From assembly GCF_016924655.1 (NCBI RefSeq), contig NZ_JAFFJU010000002.1, positions 372,001-436,000 of the forward strand: DNA of 64,000 nt, in the 5' to 3' direction. This DNA comes from Sphingomonas arenae (lineage in GTDB: Bacteria > Pseudomonadota > Alphaproteobacteria > Sphingomonadales > Sphingomonadaceae). A model generated the notes under the pieces. It did not search any database. It was not told the DNA's origin and worked only from the letters and a program-made list of their open reading frames with translations. Position numbers and translations under genes: made by a program. Shown here one piece after another: positions 9,262 to 18,318 of the stretch; position 1 is the stretch's first letter; each line of letters starts with the position of its first letter.

Positions 9262-10737
9262 TCAACCGATCTCCACGACCGGGTTCAACTCCAGCGCCGT
9301 TGCCAGCTGCCGGAACCGCTTCGCCACCGTCTCGGAATAGAGCCCTTCGTCGCTCTTCCGGAGTGACAGCACGAGATGCTCACCCCGCGGTGCGAGAGCC
9401 GTACGCTTGAGGATTGAAGCTGTCCCGCCACTGAGCCGCTGCGCCAATCGGATGGCGCGCCCCCATCGGTCCGCATGCTCGAGCACCCGCGCTTCGACCA
9501 ACGCGCCGACATTCTCGTCATAGGCACCATTGCCGCCGAACGCGCTCGATAAGGCCTTGCCGAGGATTGCGCGCCCTTCCGAATCGATTCCGACCCAGTT
9601 TCCATGGACGCCCATGTCGACAGCCCACTCTGCCCGGAAATCCGGATGGGCGTTCCAGGCGACGTCCGCGAGGAGGCAGGCCGCAAGTCGCAGTCGGCTC
9701 GCTGGGACGCTATCGTCCGGGAATAGCGGCGCGATCCACTGGTCCAGCAGATGGCCATGATCGCCGAACCTGCCCAGCCGCTCACCAACCTCCAATGCGG
9801 CAGAAAGCAGAGGATCAATCTGACGCTGGTCGGCATCCAGGTCGTCGAACAGAATTCCCTCACGTAGGCCGAAGGCGCTGGTTACGATCCGGGCCGGCTC
9901 GAGAACCCGGCACAATGCGTCGAGCACAGCGGCAGCTGCGGGGAGGGTCTGAAGGCGCAACGTCGCAACCGACGCCCGCCGCCGCAGTTCGTCGGCGGAA
10001 GTCGATCGGACAAGCGCCCGCAACTCGCGTACCCGTTCGGGAGTGACGCAATGCTGGTGCACGATGGGCAAGGGGTGCCCTGAAAGGCGCAGATCTAGCT
10101 GGGCGAAAGCGCGGAAAGAACCTCCAACCAGATAGAGGCTCGAACCCCTTGCGGCGGCGAGCACGCTTTGCGGGATGCCCGTACGGATCTGGTCGGCCAG
10201 CCCGCGGGCGGTCGTCTTTTCGGCCACGCGAAGCACGCCGATCGGCAGCGATACGCCCTGCTCCACGTCTCCATCCGCCACCGGCGTCAGCTCTAGGCTT
10301 CCCCCGCCGAGGTCGGCAACCACTCCGCGGGCGTTGGGAATCGCACTGATGACACCCAGCGCGGAAAGTCGCGCCTCTTCCTCGCCGGGAATGACCTTGG
10401 GTTCGATTCCGGCCTTCTTCGCCAGCGCGAGGAATTCCGCCCCGTTACTCGCGTCACGGACGGCGGCCGTCGCAACGGCGTGCAGCTTCTTCAGCCGCAT
10501 CTCCTTCGCCAGCAGCCGGAAGCGCGCGAGTGCCTCCACCGCCATCTCGATCGCTTCGGGGTGGAGCAGCCCGCTCGTGGCGAGGTCACGACCGAGCCCG
10601 GCCATCACCTTCTCGTTGAACAGCATGCTCGGCACCCGCTCCGAGCCGCCATAAGCGACAAGACGAACGGAATTGGAGCCTATGTCGATGATCCCGACGG
10701 GCCCAAACGGGCGCACCACGGCAGGTCTGGACGCCAT
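9262..10737 (-). CDS. ppx: exopolyphosphatase / Ppx-GppA phosphatase
   Basis: Hydrolyses polyphosphate from its ends (or pppGpp). The 491-residue protein has the ASKHA-fold motifs: GIIDIGSNSVRLVAYGG (phosphate-1), ATAAVRDASNG, and ADLGGGSLEL (phosphate-2), followed by an HD-like C-terminal region. The ATG at 10737 overlaps the ppk stop by one base (TGATG); a TTG one codon upstream is also open. Co-transcription with ppk puts polyphosphate synthesis and breakdown in one operon. Confidence 0.93.
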   Translation of the reverse strand: MASRPAVVRPFGPVGIIDIGSNSVRLVAYGGSERVPSMLFNEKVMAGLGRDLATSGLLHPEAIEMAVEALARFRLLAKEMRLKKLHAVATAAVRDASNGAEFLALAKKAGIEPKVIPGEEEARLSALGVISAIPNARGVVADLGGGSLELTPVADGDVEQGVSLPIGVLRVAEKTTARGLADQIRTGIPQSVLAAARGSSLYLVGGSFRAFAQLDLRLSGHPLPIVHQHCVTPERVRELRALVRSTSADELRRRASVATLRLQTLPAAAAVLDALCRVLEPARIVTSAFGLREGILFDDLDADQRQIDPLLSAALEVGERLGRFGDHGHLLDQWIAPLFPDDSVPASRLRLAACLLADVAWNAHPDFRAEWAVDMGVHGNWVGIDSEGRAILGKALSSAFGGNGAYDENVGALVEARVLEHADRWGRAIRLAQRLSGGTASILKRTALAPRGEHLVLSLRKSDEGLYSETVAKRFRQLATALELNPVVEIG

Positions 10738-12866
10738 CAACCGACCTGTGTCAGCCGCAATTTGGGAACGCCCTTACCCTGAAGCGCGGCCTGCCCGCGG
10801 CCGGACAGCGACGGGTTGGTCATGAAATAGGTATGCAGGTTGAAGCTCCGCTTGCCCGGCTTGATCCGCGTGTACGTGCCATCCGGCTCCAGCCGCCAAC
10901 TTTGCTCGTTGTCAATCAGGTTGGCGACCATGACCTGGTCCAGCACCTGCGCATGAACCGTCGGGTTCTCCAGCGGCATCGCGCATTCAACCCGCCGGTC
11001 GAGGTTGCGCGGCATCCAGTCCGCTGACGAGATGAACACCTTCGCCTTGCGGTGCGGCAGCCGCGCGCCATTCGCGAACGCCCAGATCCGGCTATGCTCC
11101 AGGAAGCGACCGACGATCGATTTGACGCGGATGTTCGACGACATGCCAGCCACGCCCGGGCGCAGGCAGCAGATGCCTCGAATGACAAGGTCGATCGACA
11201 CCCCGGCCTCGCTTGCTTCGTAGAGCTTCTCGATGATCGCCGGGTCGACCAAGCTGTTCATCTTGGCCCAGATCGCTGAAGGCTTCCCGGCCTTGGCGTT
11301 GGCGATCTCGGCGTCGATCAGCACCGTCAGCTTCTCGCGGAGACCCGTCGGACTGATCGAAACCAGCTCCAGCCCCTTGGGCGGGACATAACCGGAGATG
11401 AAATTGAACAACTTGGCCGCGTCCCGCGCCGCCCGCTTGGACGCGGTAAAGAAGCTGAGGTCGGTATAAACCTTCGCGGTCGTTGGATGATAATTGCCGG
11501 TCCCGAAGTGGCAGTAGGTGCGGAACAGGCTGCCTTCCCGCCGGACCACCATCGAGACCTTGGCGTGGGTCTTCCACTCGATGAAGCCGTAGACCACCTG
11601 CACGCCCGCCCGCTCCAGGCGCGACGCCCACATGAGGTTCGTCTCCTCGTCGAAGCGAGCCTTCAGTTCCACCACCGCGGTCACGGACTTGCCGGCCTCA
11701 GCCGCTGCGACGAGAGCATCCACGATCGCGGACTGCTTGCCCGCACGATAGAGCGTCTGCTTGATGGCCACCACATCCGGGTCGTTTGCTGCCTGCCGCA
11801 GGAACGCGACCACCACGTCGAAACTCTCATAGGGGTGGTGAACGATGAAATCCTTGGCCCGGATCGCTGCGAAGCAGTCGCCATTGTGCTCCACCACCCG
11901 CTCGGGAAAGCGCGGAAGGTAAGGCGCGAACTTGAGCTCCGGACGGTCCTCCTCCACCAGCTGGCCGAGGTCCGTGATCCCGATGAACCCCGCGCTCTCG
12001 GCGATCAGAGCATGCTCCGCCTTGAGGCCAGCGCGGACGAGGTTCTCAAGATCCTCCGGTGTCGAGGTGCTGAACTCTAGGCGGATGACCCGCCCGCGCC
12101 TGCGCTCCTTCAAGGCCGAGCGGAAATGCCGGACCAGATCCTCGGCATCTTCCTCGATCTCGATGTCGCTGTCCCGCAGTACCCGGAAGGCCCCCGCTCC
12201 CAGCAGCACGAAGCCGGGGAACAACAGGTGCAGGCTGGCGGTGATCGCCGCATCGATGGTGACGAACCGGGCCGAAGCCCCCGGCAGTCGGATGAAGCGC
12301 GGCAGTGACGATGGGATCACCACCACCTCCTGCACATGCTCTCCGTCGCTCGGATCGACCATGGAGAAGACCAGGCTGAACCCGCCGTTCGGAATGAACG
12401 GGAACGGGTGCGACGGATCGATCGCCTGGGGTGTGAGGACGGGCAGGATCTGTTCCCCGAACCACCGCCCCAGCCATTCGAGATCTTCCGGACCCAGCGC
12501 ACGAGGCTCGACAACCTCGATCCCGGCCTCCGCCAGCAGTTCGGCAAGCTGGATCCACGTCGCCTGCTGGTCAACCACCAGCGTGTCTGCTTCGGTCGAG
12601 ATCAGGGCCAGCTGCTGTGACGCCGTCAGCCCATCGTAGCTGAGCTCCTCCACGCCTTCGAGCTGCTGCTCCTTCAGCCCGGCCACTCGGACGGAGAAGA
12701 ACTCGTCGAGATTGTTGCCGCAAATGGACAGAAAGCGAAGCCGCTCCAGCAAGGGGTGAGCGGGGTTTGTCGCCTCCTCCAGCACCCGACGATTGAAGGC
12801 GAGCCAGCTGAGCTCGCGATTGAACATGCGCTGCACCCGCGACTCGGTGGTCCGAGCTTTTGACAC
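10737..12866 (-). CDS. ppk1: polyphosphate kinase 1
   Basis: Makes polyphosphate reversibly from ATP at the inner membrane. The 709-residue protein shows the N-terminal [20 protein letters not shown], the ATP-binding [12 protein letters not shown] segment, the autophosphorylated His region [13 protein letters not shown] and the second catalytic His in [12 protein letters not shown]. Starts at a GTG at 12866. Full length for the family. A separate PPK2-like gene lies about 5 kb away, so this genome has two polyphosphate enzyme families within 8 kb. Confidence 0.96.
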   Translation of the reverse strand: MSKARTTESRVQRMFNRELSWLAFNRRVLEEATNPAHPLLERLRFLSICGNNLDEFFSVRVAGLKEQQLEGVEELSYDGLTASQQLALISTEADTLVVDQQATWIQLAELLAEAGIEVVEPRALGPEDLEWLGRWFGEQILPVLTPQAIDPSHPFPFIPNGGFSLVFSMVDPSDGEHVQEVVVIPSSLPRFIRLPGASARFVTIDAAITASLHLLFPGFVLLGAGAFRVLRDSDIEIEEDAEDLVRHFRSALKERRRGRVIRLEFSTSTPEDLENLVRAGLKAEHALIAESAGFIGITDLGQLVEEDRPELKFAPYLPRFPERVVEHNGDCFAAIRAKDFIVHHPYESFDVVVAFLRQAANDPDVVAIKQTLYRAGKQSAIVDALVAAAEAGKSVTAVVELKARFDEETNLMWASRLERAGVQVVYGFIEWKTHAKVSMVVRREGSLFRTYCHFGTGNYHPTTAKVYTDLSFFTASKRAARDAAKLFNFISGYVPPKGLELVSISPTGLREKLTVLIDAEIANAKAGKPSAIWAKMNSLVDPAIIEKLYEASEAGVSIDLVIRGICCLRPGVAGMSSNIRVKSIVGRFLEHSRIWAFANGARLPHRKAKVFISSADWMPRNLDRRVECAMPLENPTVHAQVLDQVMVANLIDNEQSWRLEPDGTYTRIKPGKRSFNLHTYFMTNPSLSGRGQAALQGKGVPKLRLTQVG

Positions 12867-12891
12867 TTTGATGTCAGCCGGTGCGTTCAGC

Positions 12892-13512
12892 TCATCCTCC
12901 GTCGTAGATCAGTCCTGCCGCGACCAGCGCCCGCTTTACCGTCGGCACCGTCAACCGCGCCCGCTCGGCAATCGCGTGCCGGTCGATCGCTTCCACGACC
13001 CGCTCGGCGGTCCAATAGTCGCGCATTACCCTTGATACCACGTAACGCAGGGGCTCGTCGGGAAGATGCAAACCGCGGTCCGCGAACAACCGCTGGATCA
13101 ATGCCGCGAACAGCGCATCGTCGGGCTGCTCGATCTTTACCACCGGCGTAACGGCCAGTCGCGTCCGCAAATCGGGCAGCGTCGGCTGCCAGGCGGGCGG
13201 CGCCTCGCCCGCGACCAGCACCAGCGGCCGTCCCGTGTCCTGGGCCTGATTCCAGGCGTGGAACAGCGCCTCTTCATCGTGCCGCTGCGCATCGTCGAAC
13301 AGCCGGCCTCCGACTCGGGTCACGAAGTTCCGCGCGAGCAACGATCGCCCGGAACGGCGCGGACCCACCAGTATCGTCGAGCGTACCGGCCAAGTCGTCC
13401 AGCGCTGAAAATGTTCAAAGGCGACCCGGTTCGCGTCCGAGACAATGAACCGGCTTTCGTCGCTCCCCTGGGGCCAGTCGAGCGGAAGCGCGATCTGGTC
13501 CGTCGCCTTCAT
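12892..13512 (-). CDS. hdaA: DnaA-related regulatory protein, Hda/HdaA-like
   Basis: Hda-type proteins bind the DNA sliding clamp and stimulate ATP hydrolysis by DnaA, limiting re-initiation of replication. The 206-residue product begins [13 protein letters not shown], where QIALPL is a likely clamp-binding motif as in other Hda proteins, and has an AAA+ core. The P-loop reads GPRRSGRS (residues 50-57): the expected Lys is Arg56. Asp-Asp in LFDDAQ may be Walker B. The ATG at 13512 overlaps the upstream gene stop by one base. The open frame extends 80 codons upstream, but those codons antisense nothing family-like and were left out. Confidence 0.85.
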   Translation of the reverse strand: MKATDQIALPLDWPQGSDESRFIVSDANRVAFEHFQRWTTWPVRSTILVGPRRSGRSLLARNFVTRVGGRLFDDAQRHDEEALFHAWNQAQDTGRPLVLVAGEAPPAWQPTLPDLRTRLAVTPVVKIEQPDDALFAALIQRLFADRGLHLPDEPLRYVVSRVMRDYWTAERVVEAIDRHAIAERARLTVPTVKRALVAAGLIYDGG

Positions 13513-14741
13513 CAGGGCTGCGCCCCTCCGGCATCGACGCTGTTCGCCTGCGGCTCGGCAGGCGGCGCAGGCTGCGGTTGGGCCGGAGCGGAATAGCCGG
13601 TGATCCGGAAGACACCGGTGCTCGTATCCGATTGCCACCCCCGCGCAGCCAAGGCCGACTGGAGCTGCCCCGGGGTCCCCTGGTAGGTTACCACCAGCAC
13701 CGCTGAGCCAATCTCCTGCACCGAGGAGACGCCGGGGATCGACCGCAGCCACCCCACGGGGGAGTACGGTGACGCTACCACGACCTGAATTGTCCGCGCG
13801 GTCACCTGCTGTTGCTCTTCATCGCCCTCCTCTTCGGGCGGCGGCGCTGGCTCGGGAATGATCAGGCTTGGATCGGGCGTCAGCATCCCGGCCGCGAGCG
13901 CCCGCGTGAACAAGGCGTCCATCCGCTCGACCCCGAGGTTCATCATCTGCGGAATGGCGGCACTGTTCGGTGCCGTGATCTGGAACGAGCCGACCGGTTC
14001 CCGGTCAGGACCATGGTAGCCGATGAAGGTCGCAACGGCCGGTCCGCCCGGATAGACGCGGCGGATCTGCACCTCGGCTACGAGGACATCGGCGGCACCA
14101 TAGAGGTCGATGAGGTTGCGCCACCAACCACGTCCAGGCCGATTGATCTGCGCGGCGTTGACCAGCAGCGGATCGATACCAAGCCCTGAAACCCGCACGT
14201 AGTCGACCGGACTGGTTGCTGTTCGGAACTCGGCCCAGGCGCGCTGCCACGGGTTGCGCAACTCCACGGACGTCGGCGTTCCGCCACTCACGATGACAGG
14301 GATCAGCAGCATTGGCGCGGATCGCCGCGCCTGACCCTGCAGCCCGAGCAATGCTCCAGCCCGAGCCCGGTCGAACAGCACCCCAAGCGTCGCGACGTAA
14401 CGTGTCGGCCCGATCCTCTCCTGCTGGACGATGATCGAGCTCACGAGGCTGTCCAGGGTCGAATCGGGCAAGGTCGGCGCCTCACCGATTGGGCGCTTCT
14501 GCATCTTGGCCCAGAGTGCCTTGAAGCCCTCGCGCTGGGCGATACGCCAGCCGGCGTAGCGAGCAGCTTCGGCATCCTTGCCCGCCACGTCGACCTTGAT
14601 GCCGGTGATCTCCAGCGTCGACGAGCTGTCGATCGGCAGGATGCCCCGCTCGCCGGATTCGATCTGCGCAAGCCCAGCGGCCGCCGCTCCCGCCAGCAGC
14701 AGGGCAAGGCCAAGGGTACGCACCGGGCGGCTCGTCAACAT
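13512..14741 (-). CDS. exported protein of unknown function (DUF2066-like)
   Basis: 409 residues with a signal peptide (LTLGLALLLAGAAAAGLAQ-like, cut near residue 26), so periplasmic or envelope. The first 300 residues have an alternating strand/helix pattern around STLEITGIKVDVAGKDAEAARYAGWRI that resembles DUF2066 proteins; an acidic, Gln-rich linker (PPPEEEGDEEQQQ) joins a C-terminal alpha/beta ferredoxin-like module, and the tail is Pro/Gln rich. ATG at 14741 was preferred over the TTG at 14777 because it places the signal peptide at the N terminus and has AAGG eight bases upstream. It is immediately followed by hdaA, suggesting co-expression; role unknown. Confidence 0.7.
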   Translation of the reverse strand: MLTSRPVRTLGLALLLAGAAAAGLAQIESGERGILPIDSSSTLEITGIKVDVAGKDAEAARYAGWRIAQREGFKALWAKMQKRPIGEAPTLPDSTLDSLVSSIIVQQERIGPTRYVATLGVLFDRARAGALLGLQGQARRSAPMLLIPVIVSGGTPTSVELRNPWQRAWAEFRTATSPVDYVRVSGLGIDPLLVNAAQINRPGRGWWRNLIDLYGAADVLVAEVQIRRVYPGGPAVATFIGYHGPDREPVGSFQITAPNSAAIPQMMNLGVERMDALFTRALAAGMLTPDPSLIIPEPAPPPEEEGDEEQQQVTARTIQVVVASPYSPVGWLRSIPGVSSVQEIGSAVLVVTYQGTPGQLQSALAARGWQSDTSTGVFRITGYSAPAQPQPAPPAEPQANSVDAGGAQP

Positions 14742-14803
14742 GGCGCGCCTTGTGGCGACTGTTCGGTGGATTTCCAAGACACTTGTGGGCTAGAGGCGCA
14801 TCG

Positions 14804-14901
14804 TCCTTCGATACGCCGCTTCAGCGGCTACTCAGGATGAGCGCGCATCACTCCGCTCATCCTGAGTAGAGGCTGAGCGCAGCGAAGGCTCGTATCGAAG
14901 C
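14804..14901. repeat. REP/BIME-like long inverted repeat
   Basis: Left arm 14804-14842 (starting CCTTCGATACGCC, ending ACTCAGGATGAGCG) is inverted as 14854-14901 (starting CGCTCATCCTGAGTAG, ending CGTATCGAAGC), with a small bulge in the right arm and an 11-nt loop. It fills the divergent gap in front of purM. Related arms occur at 20264-20347. Confidence 0.85.
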
Positions 14902-14916
14902 ACGGACGGATCGCAG

Positions 14917-16002
14917 ATGGGGCTCACTTACGAACAGGCCGGCGTGAACATCGCCGCCGGAAACGCGCTGGTGAAGGCCATCGGCCCGCTTGCCAAATCC
15001 ACCAGTCGCCCGGGAGCGGACGCGGAGCTTGGGGGCTTTGGCGGCTTCTTCGACCTCAAGGCCGCCGGCTATACCGATCCACTGCTGGTGGCCGCGAACG
15101 ACGGTGTGGGGACCAAGCTCAAGCTGGCGATCGACACCGGCAAGCACGGCGGCGTCGGTATCGACCTCGTCGCCATGTGCGCCAACGACCTTGTCGTGCA
15201 AGGCGCGGAGCCTTTGTTCTTTCTCGACTATTTCGCCACCGGCAAGCTGGACAATGCCGTTGCGGAGCAGGTGGTAGCGTCGATCGCCGACGGCTGCCGT
15301 CAGGCTGGCTGTGCGCTCATTGGCGGGGAAACCGCCGAGATGCCGGGCATGTATGCTCCCGGTGATTATGACCTTGCCGGCTTCTGCGTCGGCGCCGTGG
15401 AGCGGGGTCAGGCTTTGACCGGCGACACGATCCAATCAGGGGACGTCATCATCGGGCTCGCCAGCTCCGGCGTTCACTCGAATGGCTACAGCCTGGTCCG
15501 CAAGATCATCGCCGACCGCGGGTGGCAACTCGACCGGCCCGCCCGCTTCGACCCGGAGGTTCTACTCGGCGATGCCCTGCTGGAGCCTACCCGCATTTAC
15601 GTTCGCTCGCTCCTGCCGGAAATCCGTGCTGGCCGCATCAAGGGGCTTGCGCACATCACCGGCGGAGGGCTGCTGGAGAACATCCCACGAGTCCTGCCGG
15701 ACGGTGCGCATGCTGTCGTAGACGCCGACAGCTGGGAGCTCCCGCGCCTGTTCGCGTGGCTCCAGGCCGGCGGCGGGATCGAGCCGGAAGAACTCGCCCG
15801 CACCTTCAACTGCGGAATCGGCATGATAGCGATCGTGCGGCCGGACGCGGCTGACGAAGTCACCGCCAATCTCCAGGCGGCCGGAGAAACCGTCTACGAT
15901 ATCGGCCGCATCGAGCCGGGCCCCCGCGGCTGCACCGTTCGCGGCTCCGACGAAACCTGGAGCGCCCGCGGCGTCTGGAGCGCCACCCACAATCATGGGT
16001 GA
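14917..16002 (+). CDS. purM: phosphoribosylformylglycinamidine cyclo-ligase (AIR synthetase)
   Basis: Fifth step of purine synthesis: ATP-dependent ring closure of FGAM to AIR. 361 residues, family length, with [15 protein letters not shown], the [11 protein letters not shown]-binding motif, [51 protein letters not shown] and [12 protein letters not shown]. Starts at ATG 14917, 15 bp beyond a long inverted repeat. purN follows after another inverted repeat. Confidence 0.97.
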   Translation: MGLTYEQAGVNIAAGNALVKAIGPLAKSTSRPGADAELGGFGGFFDLKAAGYTDPLLVAANDGVGTKLKLAIDTGKHGGVGIDLVAMCANDLVVQGAEPLFFLDYFATGKLDNAVAEQVVASIADGCRQAGCALIGGETAEMPGMYAPGDYDLAGFCVGAVERGQALTGDTIQSGDVIIGLASSGVHSNGYSLVRKIIADRGWQLDRPARFDPEVLLGDALLEPTRIYVRSLLPEIRAGRIKGLAHITGGGLLENIPRVLPDGAHAVVDADSWELPRLFAWLQAGGGIEPEELARTFNCGIGMIAIVRPDAADEVTANLQAAGETVYDIGRIEPGPRGCTVRGSDETWSARGVWSATHNHG

Positions 16003-16031
16003 GGTGCGATCTAACCGCGTGCGTCCTTCAC

Positions 16032-16108
16032 CGCTCGTCCCGAGCGCAGTCGAGGGGCGCTGGCCTGAACTCCCGTCGAACGCCCCTCGACTTCGCTCGG
16101 GACGAGCG
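16032..16108. repeat. REP-like inverted repeat, family A, between purM and purN
   Basis: Left arm 16032-16059 and right arm 16081-16108 pair at 27 of 28 positions (CGCTCGTCCCGAGCG... against ...CGCTCGGGACGAGCG) around a 21-nt loop. The right arm ends two bases before the GTG start of purN, so a folded stem would hold the purN ribosome-binding region. Could also act as an attenuator or mRNA stabiliser between the two genes. Confidence 0.9.
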
Positions 16109-16110
16109 TT

Positions 16111-17079
16111 GTGAGGAACAAGGCCCGCGTCGCTATCCTGATCTCCGGCACCGGCAGCAACATGGCCGCCCTCCTCTACGCCAGCCGTGCGCCCGACAGC
16201 CCGTACGAAGTCGTTCTCGTGACCGGGGACAACCCCGATGCACCCGGCTTGGTCCTGGCCGATGCGGAAGGCGTCCCAGTCGCTCGCTTCCCCGCGCCGA
16301 CCAAAGCCACCCGCCCCGACTTCTTCGCCGCCCTCGACCGTGCGCTGCATGAGGCGGAAGCCGACACCGTTGCTCTCGCCGGCTTCATGCGCATCCTCCC
16401 CGCCGACTTCGTGGGGGCGTGGTCGGGCAAGCTCCTCAACATCCATCCCTCGCTGCTGCCGAAGTACAAGGGCCTCGACACCCACGCCCGCGCGCTCGAG
16501 GCCGGCGACAATCACGGCGGCTGCTCGGTTCACCTCGTCACGCCGGAGGTCGACGCGGGCGAAGTGCTCGGTCAAGTTCCCGTCGCGATCCTGCCGGGCG
16601 ACACGCCGGACACCCTGGCCGACCGCGTCAAAATTGCCGAGCACCAGCTCTACCCCCGCATCCTCGCCGGCTATGTCTCGCGTTATCAGGACGCAGCGTG
16701 GATCGAAGCACAGGTCGACGCCCTCACTAGCCGCCTCCCGGAGGTCACCCGCAAGACCAGCCACGGTTCTCCCGGCTGGCAGGTCGGCGGCGAGAAATCC
16801 GGCAAGCTCTTCGCGATCCTCGCCGACCGCCACCACGGCGAGGACGCTATCGGCCTATTGGTAAAGGCAAGCGGACCGGACGAGATGACCGGCCTTATCG
16901 AAGCCCAGCCTGAGGCTTACTATTGGCCCAAGTACTACGGCGCGAGCGGCTGGCTCGGCGTGAAACTCAACCGCCGAGACCTCGACTGGAGTCAGGTCGC
17001 CGACTGGCTCGAACGCAGCTGGCGTGCCAGCGCCCCCGCCAGGCTGACGAAGCTGATGAGGGCAGCGGACGAATTCTGA
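16111..17079 (+). CDS. purN: GAR transformylase fused to a YjbR/MmcQ-like domain
   Basis: Third step of purine synthesis: transfers formyl from 10-formyl-THF to GAR. Residues 1-190 are PurN (VAILISGTGSNMAALL, LLNIHPSLLPKYKGLDTH, GCSVHLVTPEVDAGEVLGQ). The family normally ends near residue 200; this protein has 322. Residues about 210-320 (RKTSHGSPGWQVGGEKSGKLF, EAYYWPKYYGASGWLGVKL, DWSQVADWLERSW) match the small MmcQ/YjbR fold, a probable double-wing DNA- or ligand-binding module. Start is GTG at 16111, the only start ahead of the conserved VAILISG. Follows purM. The tail's role in purine synthesis is unknown. Confidence 0.93.
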   Translation: MRNKARVAILISGTGSNMAALLYASRAPDSPYEVVLVTGDNPDAPGLVLADAEGVPVARFPAPTKATRPDFFAALDRALHEAEADTVALAGFMRILPADFVGAWSGKLLNIHPSLLPKYKGLDTHARALEAGDNHGGCSVHLVTPEVDAGEVLGQVPVAILPGDTPDTLADRVKIAEHQLYPRILAGYVSRYQDAAWIEAQVDALTSRLPEVTRKTSHGSPGWQVGGEKSGKLFAILADRHHGEDAIGLLVKASGPDEMTGLIEAQPEAYYWPKYYGASGWLGVKLNRRDLDWSQVADWLERSWRASAPARLTKLMRAADEF

Positions 17080-17102
17080 CTCGTGCTGGCAGCGCACCCC
17101 AG

Positions 17103-18245
17103 TTACCCGACTGACCTCCATGCCTGACGAGGCTGCTCGAGCAAGCCTCCGAACACCGCGGCATGCTCATCTAGCGACGCATTGATCCCATAAGGAAGGC
17201 TCGCCTCGGGCGGCACGGGCCGCAGCCGACCGTCTAGTGCTTCCTGGATCGCGCTCGCCAGACCGGTCTCGTCCTCCACCTTCACGGGCTTCCGCGCTCC
17301 AACCTCGTGGAGCAGGTTTACCAGCCCGCTCGAGCTGGCAGTCGCGACCACGGGGCAGCCGCAAGCGATGGCTTCGAGCACCGTCGCCGGAAGCCCTTCC
17401 CACCGGGATGCCTGCACGGACACTGAGGCGCGCAGATATTCGGGGATCGGGTCGCTGACGAAGCCCGCGAACTCCACCCGCTCCGCAATCCCCAGTTCCG
17501 CCGCGAGCTCCCGCAGCATCGGCTCGTCGGGCCCCACGCCGCATAACCGGATGCGCCAGTCCCGATCTCTCAATCGCACTGCAGCGCGGAGAAGAAGCGC
17601 CTGGTTCTTCTGCTCGGATAGCCGACCGACCGATAGGATGACCGGAGGATTCGCGGGCTTCCGCTCGGCCGCTCGGCCCAGCATGGCATCGCTCACATAG
17701 GGATTGTGGATGAAGCGCGCCCGCCCGCGAAGTGACCTGTCCACCGCCGCCACTTCGTCCACACCAGCGGGCGACAGCACCAGGATCCCCTGTGCTCTCC
17801 GCAGCACATTCCGATATTGGAGCTTGCGGGAGCGCCGCTTCCACCAACTGGTCTTCTTTCCCACCAGCGGATTGGTGATCTTCGGCACGAACACCCCGCC
17901 GAAACCCGCAAGCTCCACGGCTCGGCCCGCGGGACGGATGGTATGGTTTCCCGGCGCGTGGAACAGCCTCGGCGAGTGCTCGGCGAGATAGTCTGCGACC
18001 TTGGGCACGGCCGCGGCCATCCGGTCGCGCCGTTGCTCGGCGGCAAGCTGCGGGAGCACCCGCACCCGGACTTCCTCGGTGACCAACTCGCGGGTCGGTC
18101 CGTCATCTTCCAGCACCAACATCTCGATGCCAAAGCCACGACGCGCCAGCCCGCTCGCCACCAGGCACGCGACGCGCTCCACGCCTCCAGGTCCAAAGCG
18201 GTCGAGCAGGATCGAGATGTCAGGTCGGCTCGCCGGCAAAAGCAA
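17103..18245 (-). CDS. glycosyltransferase family 4 (GT-B)
   Basis: Probable sugar transferase for a surface polysaccharide or lipid-linked oligosaccharide. About 380 residues of GT-B fold: N-terminal GPGGVERVACLVASGL (acceptor domain), linker, then PPVILSVGRLSEQKNQALLLRA, RLCGVGPDE and the nucleotide-sugar motif EGLPATVLEAIACGCPVVAT with its E-x7-E pattern. The start is uncertain: TTG at 18245 abuts GAGGAG, whereas a TTG at 18239 has that sequence at proper distance. Divergent from a pyruvyl-transferase-like gene 73 bp away. Sugar and linkage cannot be told. Confidence 0.87.
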   Translation of the reverse strand: MLLPASRPDISILLDRFGPGGVERVACLVASGLARRGFGIEMLVLEDDGPTRELVTEEVRVRVLPQLAAEQRRDRMAAAVPKVADYLAEHSPRLFHAPGNHTIRPAGRAVELAGFGGVFVPKITNPLVGKKTSWWKRRSRKLQYRNVLRRAQGILVLSPAGVDEVAAVDRSLRGRARFIHNPYVSDAMLGRAAERKPANPPVILSVGRLSEQKNQALLLRAAVRLRDRDWRIRLCGVGPDEPMLRELAAELGIAERVEFAGFVSDPIPEYLRASVSVQASRWEGLPATVLEAIACGCPVVATASSSGLVNLLHEVGARKPVKVEDETGLASAIQEALDGRLRPVPPEASLPYGINASLDEHAAVFGGLLEQPRQAWRSVG

Positions 18246-18318
18246 CTCCTCGTGGTCTTGGACGCGGGCGATTTATGACGATAGGACGCGTCGCTCAACC
18301 GACGCCGAGGGGAGTGAG

